From: Ehretia macrophylla
Taxonomy: Eukaryota > Streptophyta > Magnoliopsida > Boraginales > Ehretiaceae
DNA: 64,000 nucleotides
Assembly (NCBI GenBank): GCA_037974665.1
Contig: CM075769.1
Coordinates: 21,478,139 to 21,542,138 of the forward strand
Direction: 5' to 3'
In this document: positions 32,363 to 46,300 of the stretch, one piece after another
How positions within the stretch are numbered: the first letter of the stretch is position 1
How the letters are laid out: each line of letters begins with the position of its first letter
Made by a program: the position numbers and the translations under genes
Notes under the pieces: generated by a model
The model's input: only the letters and a program-made list of their open reading frames with translations
Told to the model about the DNA's origin: nothing
Databases searched by the model: none

Positions 32363-35300
32363 TGTGATGACCCAAACCAAACATATAGACGTTTTATTAA
32401 TTTGCATATATTCATTTTATTAAATTGCACAATTCTTGAAAAACATGTCACGATAACTGTTGCATTCACTTAAATTATATTCAATTGGCTTTCCCGAAAT
32501 TATTATTTTATTATTTTATTTATTAGAATTTCTTTCACTAACAATTTAAAATGATTTAGTTTCATTATTTGAAAGTGAAGCCTCGAACCCAAGAATAATT
32601 ATTTTTATTATTATCATCATTTGTATTTATTTAAATTATATTTAATTGATTTATATAAAGTCATTAATTTATTATTTTCATTATTTGTACTTATTTAATT
32701 TATATTTAAATGATTTGTCCAAGACACTTATTCTATTATTTAAAATTGTTTTACATGTCTTTAAATTAATTTGTTTTATTGTTCGAACGGGAAGCCCGGG
32801 CCCGAACCCGAACGAGCTAGAATATTATATTTAATAATTACATTTTTTTAATTGGCCCAGAACTGAACGAGTTATATTATTATTTTTAATAACTATATTT
32901 ACTTAATAGGCCTGGAACTGAACGAGCTATCTTAATATTTTTCATAATAAATGTATTTATTTGAATTGCATCTAAATGCTTTACCATAAATGATTATCTT
33001 AATCTGTTTATTATTATTTTTACATTTAATTGATTTATATTTTCCCGAGCCCGGAGGTGGTTTTCGTTTAATTAATTTTTTTTATTTGCTTTCATATTTT
33101 CTTTAATTAAATTATTATGTGAATTCGTTCAGTGCAATCTTTATGTGCAAAAGCATGTCCAAAAGGGTAGAATTAATTGTAATTGTTTCAGGCCTAGTTT
33201 GAAATTTTAGTTTGGGCCTAAAATAGTATTTAATTGATTAATAGTCAAACCCGATTGGTAGAGCTTTTAGTGCCTTAGCTTTTTTAGTCCATTTCTTATA
33301 TTAATTAACTACAAAAAAAAAGGCCAACCAATTAGGTAGTCAACTCGTGAAACTTAATGCATTGGCTTTAGTTTATTTGTTAGTTAACTTAGTTTTGTTA
33401 ATCTAGTCAGCAACTTAGCAACAAAGTAAAACAAAGAATTGAATTGTTGTTTTGAAGCTTAGCCAGAATGAAAGAAAAAAAAAAGATAGAGCCAAACCTC
33501 TCAAACCCGTCGGATTCACCAAGGAAAAGAAAGAGAAAATACTTCAACCAAGCTTGCAAATTGGACTTCTAGCTTGAATTTGGAGGTTGTTTTGAGCATC
33601 CTAGAGTCACCTACAAGCTTCTACACACCAATAATGAGGGATTTTTGCACTCTTTGTGAATTTCAAAGTTTATACAATTTCTAGATTTGATGATTTTGGC
33701 TCATGAATTGATTGAAACTTGTTATATATGTTACGTATATGTTGTAGAGACTATGTTTATGCAATTGTTTTACTTTTTAAACGGTTAAATTCGTTCGTTG
33801 ATTTTAGGGCAGTAAATAGTGATATTTTTAGGGTTTTCAGGAAATGCGCATTATAGCTTGATTCAATGCTCCAAATAGGTGCTATAGATGTTAATAAATA
33901 TATATTAACAACCCCATGAAGTTTTATTGCTCGTAACTTAGTAAAAATGCAAAATTGGCGACTTTTAGAAAGGGATTTCGGGTGTAATGCGAATCCGGGT
34001 TAATTTGGGCATCACATTTGGTATTCTTAGGCTATGTAGGTACTAGATATGCTTTTCTAACTCTTGATTGAGTTTCGGTTAGGGTACGTGTAGTACAAAC
34101 TCACAAAGAGGCAATCGGGGCTTTTATGGTAATTGCGGGTAATTGATAGTTTCGAGGGTCATAGGGGTACCATAAGGAGTAATTAGAAGTATGGTATAGC
34201 TCACTCGTGAAATTGGAACATTTCCTTTTAATTTGGAATCAAATGGCTTAAGTTATAAAGAGGAAAAAGAAGGAAATCGATTGTTTTGCACTTCTATGAT
34301 ATTGTCAATGCTTATTAGAGGTTTAAATGTATTTTTAAGTTAATTGTGAGCTTTTGGAAATGTTTTGTGGAAAATATGCAATTTACCTCTTTATGTTCAT
34401 TTAGTTGATTTTATGCCACTACTTATATTTTAATTATTTTCGAGGGCAACCTACTTTGTTAACCCTCCTAAGTGTTATTGCTTTAAAATATTATTATATT
34501 GTCAATTGTTAAGTGCATTGCATAGTGGTTGCGCAACCATAGTGTTAGGGGCGGATGTATTGGATATTGGCTGGGTAGCAGTGGGCTTGTTAGTGGATAT
34601 TCAATCTTCATGCTCTAGTCCCTCACTCGCCTGGTCTGGAGATTGCTAGGGGGTGTTGGGTAGTAGGATTCTCGGGGTAAATCTGGAGTACACCCACTAG
34701 AGTGATTGGGGTTTATGCTGGCACATTGATCGAGGTTCGTGGATCGAGGTTCGTGATTGAAGATCAAGTGAAATATGGAGTGTTGGGGTTAAGTGAATTG
34801 TATCCTTTTAAATGTATGGTAACTTGTTATTTAAATTGTCTTTAGTTGTTTAAATGCTTTATTTGTGTTAATTGTTGCATTGCACGCCCCGGTATACTAT
34901 ATCCTTCACTGGGCAATTGTGGTTGGTCATTCCTCGCTAACATGTTTCAGGAGGTGCCGAGATAGACCTCCAGCTAGTAGTTGTTGAGGGAAAAGAGGAT
35001 AAGGTGCAGATTGAGCAGTTGCCTTGATTGTTGTGTGTTACTGCTTGAGGTTGGAGTGTTTGCTAGTTGAACTATATGAAGACTTACTTGTATTATATTA
35101 TGTTCTATTTTGAGCCTATGGGCTTATGTATATTGGTGTGATTGTAAGCTTGTTAGATAGATAGATGTAGTATGACTTATGTAGCCGTGGCATGTAATAA
35201 CTTATAACTCTGTTTTTTGTTTTATTGCATGCTTGGGTGATAATGTAGCGGATAGTTGGTTGGCTTTAACTTATAAGTATGTTTAAATGATAACATAGAG

Positions 35301-35568
35301 TGGTATGATAAGCGGACAAAAGATAAGGATTCAAGGATTATTAATTGCATGCTTGTAATTTTTTTTTAACGTCTTGTTTTGCTTAAGGCTCGGATAGCCT
35401 TGAAGCTGGGAATTAGTTAGAGTTGGAGTTGTTGGAGTTTAGTTTTGTATTTGTGACTTTATTATTCTGTCTACAGGTATCTAGATAGTCCACGGTACAG
35501 AGGAGACTCTGTCCGTTTATCGGGTTCGGACTTAACCTTTTAGCGTGGGGTTGGGTCGGGGTGTGGTT
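32363..35568 (+). mobile_element. Solo LTR in the 5' LTR of element D (TSD gccag/gccaa)
   Basis: This is 3206 bp from TGTGATGACCC to TCGGGGTGTGG. The flanks read gccag (32358-32362) and gccaa (35569-35573), and removing it restores the D tail frame. The last bases are diverged from CA. It holds GGTTGCGCAACC (34527-34538), TTTCAG (ends 34950), the acidic tail (to 35027) and the box GACTCTGTCCGTTT. No internal domain is present. Confidence 0.88.
34951..35027 (+). other. Conserved acidic LTR tail frame (32363 LTR)
   Basis: After TTTCAG the frame reads GGAEIDLQLVVVEGKED, then VQIEQLP-stop. In this frame a TAA lies just upstream of the CAG. Confidence 0.45.
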
Positions 35569-36026
35569 GCCAAAGTCTTATCCATGATATTTGAGCTGAA
35601 GTTCTCTTTTTGCTATCTTGTATATTAGAACCAGTTGGATTGTATTTGCTTTGAAGTTTATATTGTATAAGATGATCTAAGGATAATAGATTGTATATTG
35701 CTAGCTTAGCAGTCTTATTTTTTGAAATATGCATAGGTTGCTAGACTAGTTTATAACAAGTAGGCATATGATTGGTATAACTTTTGGTATGTTGTTGAAA
35801 TGGAGGCATATGTCTTGTGGTTGGTATGTTGTTTGGTTGTTTAATATATGGTGTTGAATGTTGAAGAATGGTTGTGTAGTTGTTGTTGATCTTTGGGGTT
35901 GGTTGTATGAAATTATACAGGGTTGGTTTAGAGCCCTGATGTCCGTATTACAGTCATTATATTGCCAAAATTTCGTTGCATCCTGACTGATAGTAATGGG
36001 GGGTCGAGTTGGGGCGTGACATTAAA

Positions 36027-36040
36027 TGGTATCAGAGCGC
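36027..36040 (+). other. Primer binding site of element D
   Basis: TGGTATCAGAGCGC lies 5 bases after the LTR end CGTGACA. It is followed by the leader GTCAGCCGTGGTATCCTCGG. Confidence 0.92.
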
Positions 36041-37278
36041 ATATTTAGCTGTCAGCCGTGGTATCCTCGGAATGTGGGTATTGATCTTGACATGAATGTA
36101 TGTTAAGTGTAAAGTGAACTACATGTTAATATGTTTATGTGATTAATTTGTTTATGTGACTAACTTTCTATGTGATCAATATGCCTTATGTGTTAAGTGA
36201 ATTAAATGTGGTCAATGTGCTTTATGTGAATAATGTGCCCTACGTGCTCAATGTGTTTTATGTGACCAGTGTATGGTACGTGCTCAATTTGCTTATGTGA
36301 AGATTGTGTACTTAGTACATTTATGTGACATTATACGTGTTTAATTGATTTTTTGGGTACGTGCTTTAGATATTAGTAGTAATGTGTGAATCTTTCTTCT
36401 GTAGATTACATTTTAAATTGTGCTAGATATCTTGCAAATCTGATTAGGTATTACTGAACTTTAACATAGTTACTAGATTCATAGAATGAGCAAATTGAAT
36501 TAAATGTGTTATATGTGTGTTGTGAGTAGCTTACTTTATATGTTATTAACTGTATACATGTATTACCCGTAAAATGGTAAGTAATCTCTTCCCCTGAAAG
36601 AGTCGACTAGTAGCGGATCTCCCTAAAAGTGGATTAACAGAAGAAGGAACAGTAGGTCAATGGTTATGGTGATCAGTAGGTGGTACTCAATGTTCGGAGT
36701 TGGTATTTAATAATCGGCCTTTGGCTTTTTCTTTGGTATCTTCATTTGGAATTCTTGCTTGGTGTCCTTATTCGGTATATGACTTTCGGTATTCGGTATC
36801 CTCTTTGGAATTCTTATTTGGATTCTTTTGGCAAATGGTAATCTTATTCGGCATTCTTCCTCGGGATTTCTATATGAAGATTCTTATTCGGTATACCTCA
36901 TTAGAATTCTTCTTTGGTATTTTCTATGTGGTATTCTTATGTGGATTCTTATATGGTATTATCCAGAGTTCTTATTTCAGGATTATTATATAGTATTCTC
37001 GCTTGATGATCTTGTTGAGGTTTCACTTCGTATTCTTGATCGGTGTTCTATCCCGGGATTTATGATTGGCAATCTTCTTCCAAAATTTTATTAGGAATTA
37101 TTCTTCAAAAATCTTAGTCGGTGTGTTATTCTTCATTCTTATTCAGGCTTCTTATTCAAGGATTCTTCTACGATGATCTTGTTCGGTGTTCTTGCTTGGT
37201 ATTCGGAATTTGGCACTCGGTCTTTCATTTCGTATGTTTGAGTCAACAGTATCTGAGTTATTCTGAGGATCAAGGAAG
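36041..37278 (+). other. Internal domain of element D: leader and degenerate repeat domain
   Basis: The leader is rich in TTTATGTGA-type words. AAATGGTAAGTAATC with CTCTT-CCCCTGA-AAGAG lies near 36570. From about 36700 to 37200 it is built of drifting units such as TCTTATTCGGTATTC and TTTGGAATTC. No gag, pol or recognisable protein is present; the hydrophobic frames at 36700-37094 follow from the repeats. Confidence 0.75.
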
Positions 37279-37314
37279 AATTGCACAGATGCAATTGTTT
37301 TAAGGGGGGGAGAA
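37279..37314 (+). other. Pre-PPT hairpin and polypurine tract of element D
   Basis: AATTGCA-CAGA-TGCAATT (37279-37296) has an A-T pair where B, C and F have G-C. The purine tract AAGGGGGGGAGAA (37302-37314) abuts the LTR. Confidence 0.88.
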
Positions 37315-39724
37315 TGTGAGACCCCAGAATTTGCCCTATTTGCAATTACATGTTTTCACTTGTTTATATATATTCTTTGAACTCATATACGTGCATATGT
37401 ATGAATTACATAAAATTCTAAGTTAAATGTGCATGTTAGTTTCATTTGAATTTAATTTGACTTTTGAAAAATGTTGACTTTTGGTCTTCTTTGACTTTTG
37501 ACCTTTCATCTTCTATGACAAAACTAGATTTATTTGTAAATACTACTCCTATTACATGATATATGTGCCTTCATAAAACTTTTATAAAGATTTTAACGAA
37601 ACCCCAAAATTCCTTTATGTGAAATTACGTATTTTGACTTGTTTATACGTTATATGAATTAAAATATGATAATTATGTAATTTTAACTTCTATTACATGC
37701 TATGTGAGCATTCATGAAATTTTTATAAAAATCTGCATTGAAAAGTTTATCGTCTAGTTTTGTGAATAGTATTTTTGAAACACGTCCTCTATAATTTTGA
37801 AACTGGTCTTTTAACCATTTCAAAACCTAGTCTTCGGATATTAATAGACCAGTGTTTGATAAAAATTGATTCTGAAATGGAATAGGAATTTAAATAGACT
37901 TTTTGGGCGAAAAGTAGCGTTTTTGAGCAAAATAGTAATTTCTACTAAACCCGATTCTTGCGTTGACTTTTGTTGACCTAGTATATATTAATATAAATGT
38001 ATTTATATGTGATATTAAATGATTTTAGATTAATTGTGCATTCAAAAGACATTTGAAAACAAATAAAATGACTTTTCATCTTCTTTTGCAAAAATAAGCA
38101 TTTTATTTTAGTTGTATGCATATATATGCTTATATATGCTTACATAGACTTACACATAAATTTTGTCAACTAAAATATAGTCCTAATAAATATAGTATTA
38201 GTTAGATAGTATTTATATTTCTATTTTTGGCCAAAAATGACAAAAAATGACTAAGTAATCAACTTTGACCAATTCTTTTTGCATTGACTTATTACTTATC
38301 TTAATATATACTCAAATATCAGCCAAAACACCATAAAAACACACCAAAAACCGTGGCTCCTTATAGGAGAAAGAAGAACAACATTTTCAAGGTTTTTCAA
38401 AGTATTTTTCACATAAAAACTTCAATTCAAGGCCAAATCACTTTATTCAAAGCTTGATTTTACTTGTTGGGCATCCATTATACCTATTTCTAGCCTTAGT
38501 TTGCATCAAAGGTGAGAGAAAAACTAGATCTTATTTTTAAAGTTTGTGTCAAATTTTAGTTGATGCATTGTTAGTTGTTATTTTGTTAAATTGATGTTAG
38601 ATTATTGCTTAGAAGATGACAAAGACCAATTATATGCATTTATAGCCATTTTGAATGGTAGTAGCATGTATTTCTATTTTCTGGGTAATAAAATTGATTT
38701 AAAGGTTAATTGTTGAATAATTGTTGTTGTAGTAGTTGGGATTGATTGGTTGTTGCTTCTATGAGTTTGTGAATTATGGTGTAGTAATGTTGTAATGCCG
38801 AATTATTGATTTGAATGTTGTAGTAAAAGTTCAAAAATTTCAGCCATGGTGCATTGCAAAATTAGGGTTGTTGAGCTTGTTTTGGATGGCTTTTGGTTGG
38901 TTTAAGAGGGGGCTAATGTATTTTCATTGATGGTTGAATGATAGGAAGTGGTTTGGTGGTTATTGGATTTCTAGATTGTAAGTTATGAATTTTAGAAGTT
39001 TGTGTAGTCTTTCTTTAATATGTTAAAATGTTGTCTTTGGTTGTTTGGGTAGTGTTTGAGTAGTTGATTCTTGGGTTGTTATTGATTAGGTTTGGGATTG
39101 AATGTATGATCAAATGCATGTTGAGTTGGATGGCCTACTTTGTCATCTAACTTAAGTGTTTTAGAATTGTATAGTTATTGATTGTTTAAATGTTGTTTAG
39201 TTATTTGTTGAAACATTGTTAAATTGATTGTTGATTATTGAAGTGCTGGGAGTTAGGCAACCTTCTTGTTGTTCTCTCGGAATGTAAAGAGTCAAGTGTC
39301 ATTGTTGTTAAGAGTCAAGTGTCATTGCTGTTGAGAGTCAAGTGTTATTGTTGTTGTGAGTCATGATAGTGTTGTGTCACTTCGGGAGGCATCCCGGGTT
39401 GTTGGCACAGTTATCATGGCTAATCCCTATCTCATGTGGTCGGTGAGTGCCATGGAGTGTGGGTCTAGAATAAGGTACCTCAGGATTGTGTCATTGGGTT
39501 TTGAGAAGTTAGTTAACATTGAAACGACATATGGAGCTACATCAGCAAGTGTATCGTATTCTTATTGTTTGTTTACTGTTATTATTATATTTGTATTGTT
39601 ATTAATGTTTATTGCTCATAGAATGATTTCCCAAGTGGTAAAGTAAATAATTTCAAAACAACTTGTGAATCCTCACTGAGCTTTGTTACATATAATGTCA
39701 CCTCCATTCGTTTATTGTCATCAG

Positions 39725-39816
39725 GTGTTACTGAGCTGAAGTTAGGGTATATGCCTCAGGAAGCTGAGAATGTGCTTTGTGTGGACAAGTCTTATGTGCC
39801 AGAGTCTTGTCCATGA
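39725..39816 (+). other. Conserved LTR tail frame (GY-type), element D 3' LTR
   Basis: After TCATCAG the frame contains GYMPQEAENVLCV and ends SYVPESCP-TGA. The other D copy is broken by the solo LTR at 32363. Confidence 0.5.
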
Positions 39817-42331
39817 TATCTGAGCTGAAGTTCTCTTTTCGCTATCTTGTATATTAGAACCAGTTGGATTGTATTTGCTTTGAAGTTTATATTGTATAAG
39901 ATGATCTAAGGATAATAGATTGTATATTGCTAGCTTAGCAGTCTTATTTTTTGAAATATGCGTAGGTTGCTAGACTAGTTTATAACAAGTATGCATATGA
40001 TTGGTATAGCTTTTGGTATGTTGTTGAAACGGAGGAATATGTCTTGTGGTTAGTGTGACGCCCGACTCCCAGTGCATGCATTTATCATTCATATGCATTT
40101 ATGTGTGCAACTATTTGTTTAAATGCCTAATTTTCCCATAAATTGCTATTAAGTGTTTATTTACTCTCTATGTGCTAATATTTGTTAAATTGCTTTTAAA
40201 TATCAAAATTTTGAGTTTATTTACTTTAGTAAATAATAAATGAACATTCAAATTATTTTAATCATAGACTTTTTAGTAAAACTTGCATTTAAAAAGTTTT
40301 CTATTAAATTGAGCCCGAACTAAAATTTTTATTATCTTATTTTCCGGATTTCATATTTTTCTATTATTATTTAACTTATAATTAGCCTACGTTCACAAAA
40401 ATTATATTCATTTCATATATGACGAGTGATTTGCAAAAATATCTTGATATTATATGAATAGTAAAATTATGTATTATTTTGGGTTTAAAGAAGTTTTCTT
40501 GCATTTATTCTAATACACTTAAACTCAAATTCATTTTAACCCATAACCCAAACCCAATCTCCAACCCATCAACCCATATAATCATCCTATACATATATAT
40601 ATACTAAACAAAACACAAAAAATACTCAAATAAGCCAAAAAGGCCAAAAATCAGCTAAAAAAGCCAATTACGAGAATAGTGCTTTTCTTGCCAAATTTTC
40701 TCAATTTGATCTTTCAAGCCTTGCCAAGCTATCTCCAAGGAGTTTTCATAGCTTCCAAGCCTTCTCCTAGCTTCCTTGCATGTTTTTGGAGAGGGAGAAT
40801 CATTTTATATGCATTTTTGAAATGTTAGGGTTTATGTTGAGTTTTGCAAATTGTTGTATATTATGATATAAATGCTTATGAATGCTTCTAATATCTTCTA
40901 AAATGCCTAGAGAACACTCTTTTGTAAGCTAATAGCATTTGTTATGGCTAGAAATTGGAATAGGTAGTTGGAGAAGATAATGAATAGTGCCATTGTAGGG
41001 TTTTGAAAGAAATTGCTTATTGGATTGATTTCATACTTGTAATAGATGCTAGGGATGCTAACTAACATAGAATTATAGTTGTATGGACTTGGAATGCCTA
41101 AAACTTGGTTTAAAATGCAAATTGAGCTTAGGTAACAAAGGGATTTCGGGGTAAAAGCGAATCCGGGTTGATTTGATCGATATATCTAGTGTTCTTAAGG
41201 TATATAGGTGTTAGATGTGCTTTTCTAATGCTTGTTTGGACATCGGTTAGGGTATGTGTAGTTCAAAGGCATAAAGGGAAAAATCAGTGTTTTGTAGGAA
41301 ACGAGGGCTATCAGGTGGACTTAAGGGTTAAAAGGGTGCTATAATGTGGGGGTTGGAGGATAGGATAGTTTGTTTGTGAATTGGGAATATTGTCTTCAGG
41401 TTAGAATCTAAATAGCCTATGTTAACAAAGGGAAAAAGTGAAAAATTGATTGTTTGAGTGCACCTAGTGACTTGTAGATGTTTATAATGTGTTTAAATGC
41501 ATTTCTAAAGTACTTGAGAGCTTTTGGGAAAGTTGTGAGAAATGTGGCATTGACCCCCTTTGTGCTCGTATAGTTATTCTTATAATAATGCCTATACCGT
41601 ATAGTTACTTCCATGTTAATGCAAATATTGTACATGTTCTCGAGGGAAACCTACTTTGTTGTCCCTCCTATGTGTTATTGCTTTATATTATTGTTATATT
41701 GTCATCATATTTAAGTGCATTGCAGAGTAGTTGCGCAACCATAGTGTCAGGGGCAGATGTATTGGATATCGACTGTGTAACGCCTCGATCCCTCACGAGA
41801 CCGGAGGCTCTAGTAACTAAGCTATTCTCAACCCAGTCTCAAAATTTTAGGGGAAAACGGACAGAGTTTTCCCTGTACAGTGGACATTCTGAAAACCTGT
41901 AAACAATCAAATAAAATCACGAAGCAAAAGGAACAACATCTGTAATTGAAATTCAAACTTCAAGGCCATCCGAGCCTTAAGCAACACAAGACAATATAAA
42001 TACACACAAGCATGCAACAATAGTCCTAAAATCTTTGTCTTCATTCGCTTATCATACCATTCTATGTTAGCAATTAAACATTCTTATGAAGTTAAAACCA
42101 ATCAAACAACCATAAGTTCACCCCAAGCATACAAGGAAACTGAAAACAGGAATTTAAGTTATTATAGGCCAAAGTTTCATATCTACAACTACAACCTTCT
42201 AACTTGATCTTACAGTTACATATCATAGCATAAACATAGCACTTAGGCTACAAAATAGAACATAAGATAAACAAGCGAGTTCTCTACACAACAACAAGAA
42301 CATAACCACCTCAAGCCACTAAGCACAGGAA

Positions 42332-42413
42332 CTAAGGCAAAGGATCAGTCTGAACTTCCTCCTCCTCCTCTATTATCACCTCAACTAGCTGGGGATCACC
42401 CTCAGCACATCCT
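42332..42413 (-). other. Conserved acidic LTR tail frame (element F)
   Basis: On the minus strand, after TTTCAG, the frame reads GCAEGDPQLVEVIIEEEEE and then VQTDPLP-stop. The right LTR copy keeps the frame with a few changes, though its acceptor-like CAG reads AAG. Confidence 0.5.
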
Positions 42414-43332
42414 GAAACATATATCGAGGTATGAGCAACCACTATTGCCCAGTGAGGGATAAAGTCTCCCGGGGCGTGCAATGCAACAAGTAAAGCAATT
42501 GGACAATAAAGCAGTTAATCATTCTGAAATAACAAGCTCTAGTCACCACACAATAAAAGGATACGTTTCACTTAACCCCAACACCAAAACTTCAATCCAC
42601 GAACACGATCCACGAACCATGATCACGATCACGATAACGATAAGCCAGCATAATCCCAAACACTCTAGTGGGTATACTTCGGATGTACCCCGATAATCCT
42701 ACGACCCAACACCCCCTGGCAATCTCCGGACCAGGCAAGTGAGGGAATAGAGCACGGAGTTTGAATATCCACTGGCAATCCCTCTGCCGCCCAACCGATA
42801 TTCAACATATCCGCCCCTGACACTATGGTTGCGCAACCACTATGCAATGCACTTTACAATAGCAAGTTAATATCAATAATATAAGTAATAAAACGTAGGA
42901 GGATCAATAAAGTAGGTTGACCTCGATGCAGTTAGAATAGAAGAAATTTATACAAACAAATAAGCAGTTTTACAAAGGAGTATATACAAGACAAGCATAG
43001 AATCATGCCAAGAGCTCTAAAACAACTTGAAGTCGCATTTAAACACTCAAGAAGTCGTGCCAAGGTCTTAGAAGCGCAAGACAACCGAATTTGCACCTAA
43101 ACCCCTTTGTTTTCTAAACTATTTCTCTTCCAAACCAAAGTTAACGATTCAATTTCAAAGGAAAACTATACCAACCTTCTAACTAACCCTCAAGGAACCC
43201 TTTCAACCCTCAAACACATTCAAAAGCCCGCAATTACCCCGAAAGTCTCAAATTTCCTCTTCTAGCTTCAAACTACACATGCCTCATCCGGGCTTCAAAC
43301 AAGGGCTAGCAAAGCTTCTATAGCACCTAGGT

Positions 43333-46300
43333 TGTGACACCCCGAACCCAGCACTTCACTAATTGCATTCATTAAATTGTTAACTTAGATGTAATTTAGC
43401 TAATTACTTTATTTTTTTTATATTTCCATAAATTCAAATATTTCTTTTCATGCATTTTATATTTTTATAAAATACTACATATTTTTAGGGGACTATAGCC
43501 CCTGACTGTGCGTGCATTGCATATCGGGATCAACGGGAAAAAATTCGCGAAATGTCTGATGAATAGTACCAGCGAGATTTTTTCAGATTTTTCAGATTTT
43601 TGGCATTTTATTTTGCTGAAATTTAATCACCCAAATGATCCATTTACCCTTACTAAAATACCCTATTTGCTTGACCTACCCTTTGACCATCTTATGAGAA
43701 TATTAAAAGCCAAGAAACAAAAAAAAAAGGGGTCAAAAAAATGGCCAAAAAAAGAGTTACGGGAAAGTAACTTCTCAAAAAAAAAATTACTTTTTGCTTC
43801 ATTCTTGCTTCCATTGCTTCCCAAATTGGTTGTGCTTCATCCTTAGGACCTTAAGACCATTCTTTGATCTTCAAAAGAGGTGAGGGTGCATTCTATTTTT
43901 GTATTAAATTCAATTAAAGTTTGTATTATTATTTTTGTGATCTAATATTGTAGTGGTTTAATTCTTGTTCCGTTGATTCTTATATGCTCTAATGACTTCA
44001 TAGAATATGTTTGATGGTTTAAAATGCTTGTTGAATGCTTGAAAATGAAAATGGCACTTGGGGAAGATGATGAATAGTGTTAAACTAGGGTTTCCGAAAA
44101 AAGTTACAATTTAATTCGATTCGAGGCTTCTAGTAGTTGCTAATTAGGTCCATAGCATGGGAAAAATGTTAATTGCACTTGCTATGTTAAAAAATTGAGA
44201 AATTTGATCAAAATAGGCTACTTTAATAAGGAGTTTCGGGTTTAACTTGAATCCGGGCACGTTTCGAGGTTATGGCTAGTCTTTATTAAGTATTGAAACC
44301 TTAGAAGTGCTTTCGTTTCGCTTGTTTGGATTCCGAAATTGGTACTTGTAGTGTAAACCCACAAAGAGGCATTTTTGGTGTATTCGTGTACTTGTGCTCT
44401 AGGTTATGATTTGGAGGTTTTAAATGAGGTATTTAGGTATCATTAGATTGGTAGGATGGTTAGCTAGCTTAACTTGATCATTGAATTCCGATAGGAAGCT
44501 AAATAGCCTAGTTGAACAAATGAGAAATGAATGAATTAATTGCTTTAGTACTTGTATTGCTTTGTAGTTGCTCCTAGCGAGTCTAAATGCTATTCTAAGG
44601 TATGTGTGAGCTTTTGGTTAAGTTTTGTGAAAAGTATAATATTGACCCCTTTGTGTTCGCATAGTTAATCTCATGATAATTGCTTTATAATTGAGTAATT
44701 AAATGTTTATATGCATTTGTGTAGTGTACGTATTATAGTAGTGAAGTCTCGTGAATTAAGTTGCTTAGTTTACATGGATTTGGTTGAGTATGAATTTAGA
44801 ATGGACTAAAGGAACTAGTAATAAACCATGGTAATAATTGTTGTTAGTTGATTCTTGATTTATTGGATAAATATTTAAATGTACTTATGTAACAAGTTCA
44901 TCTATTCGGAGAAGTTGTGAGTTAAGTTATATCGATACTAGTTAAAGATTGAGTAAACATGTTTATATTGCTTATTAATTGCATTATATGTGTAAAGATA
45001 CGCTTATATAACTTATTGGTTAGATGTTATATAGTGTTTCTACTTATATGAATGGCTATGAATATGTTATTTATTATGCTATTGTCTTTGTCTAATACTT
45101 GAAAATTAAAGAATGTTGCATATGTGATCACTTGAGTTTATGTATTGTTCAAATATTGATTAGAATGATTGTTAAACCATGAAATATATTGTTAGTTATG
45201 TGAATTAAAGGGAATCAAATAGAGTTGGATAAGTTAATGGCTTTATGAACTAGCTTTAGTTGAGAATAAGAAATCACTTCTTATGCATATAGTTGATTGT
45301 ATTAGGTAGTGATAATTGAAGGGAATTGATGCTTTTGGAGAATATTGAGGGAATCTTGGCTTAATTCGCACAGGTTTGGCTTCCTAAAAAGTGAGGGATC
45401 ATTTCTATGTGCATTCTATGTGTCTCATCTTGTTATATGCTAAATATTCGATACTAAGTGATTTAAGTGTTTTAGTTGGATTAGTTTAACAATTATAGAC
45501 TAATGAATGTATCATATTTCATCGTATGGCGTGATTGATGTGTGTGCTCGAGGACAACCTCTTTTGTTGTCCTCCTTGTTTGCATATCGGCTTATTTTGT
45601 TATATTGTTATTATTATTGCTTCCTGTGCTATCGAGTCAAGGGTTGCGCAACCTTATCGTTGGGGCGGATGCGATGGGCCTCTCTGGGCGGCAGCGGGCT
45701 TGCCAGGGTTGGTTGCTCTAGCTCCGTACCCTATTCCCTCACTCGCTTGGTCCGGAGATTGCCAGGGGGTGTTGGGTCGTAGGATTGGGTACATCCGGAG
45801 TACCCTTTGGTGTTTGGGATGCCGGCTTATCGTAATCGTGATCGTGGTTCGTGGATCGTGAATGAAGACCAGCGAAGATTGGTGTATAGGGGTTATGTGA
45901 AATGTATCCTTTTAAATGTGTGGTTATTTAAGCTATCATTGTTTCTTTAATTGCCTAATTGTTATTGTTGTTTAACTGTATTACCTGTTGCATTGCACGC
46001 CCCGGGAGACTATATCCCTCACTGGGCAACAGTGGTTGCTCATACCTCGATATATGTTTCAGGAAGTGCTGAGGGTGATCCCCAGCTAATTGAGGTGCTA
46101 GTGGAAGAGGAAGAAGTTCAGGCTGAGCCTTTGCCCTAGTTGTTATGTGTTTGTTGTCTAAGGTGGATTTGTCTTCTTGTTGTTACATGGTATACTTGTA
46201 TTGCTATAGCATGATCTATTTTGTGGCCTTAAGGCTATGTATATTCTTGTAGTTGCAAGTTGAAAGTTGTTAGTTGTAATGTTAGCTTTGAGATATTATG

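Larger units (their letters stand above)
29839..36021 (+). repeat. 5' LTR of element D (interrupted by 32363-35568)
   Basis: Net length is about 2.97 kb. It holds CAAAG|GTGAGAG (exon end 31037), 24-bp repeats (31813-31912), the stem-loop TGAGCTT/AAGCTCA (32237-32260), TCATCAG (ends 32284) and a GY-type tail that the nested solo LTR cuts after SYVP. It ends GGGGCGTGACA. Confidence 0.92.
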
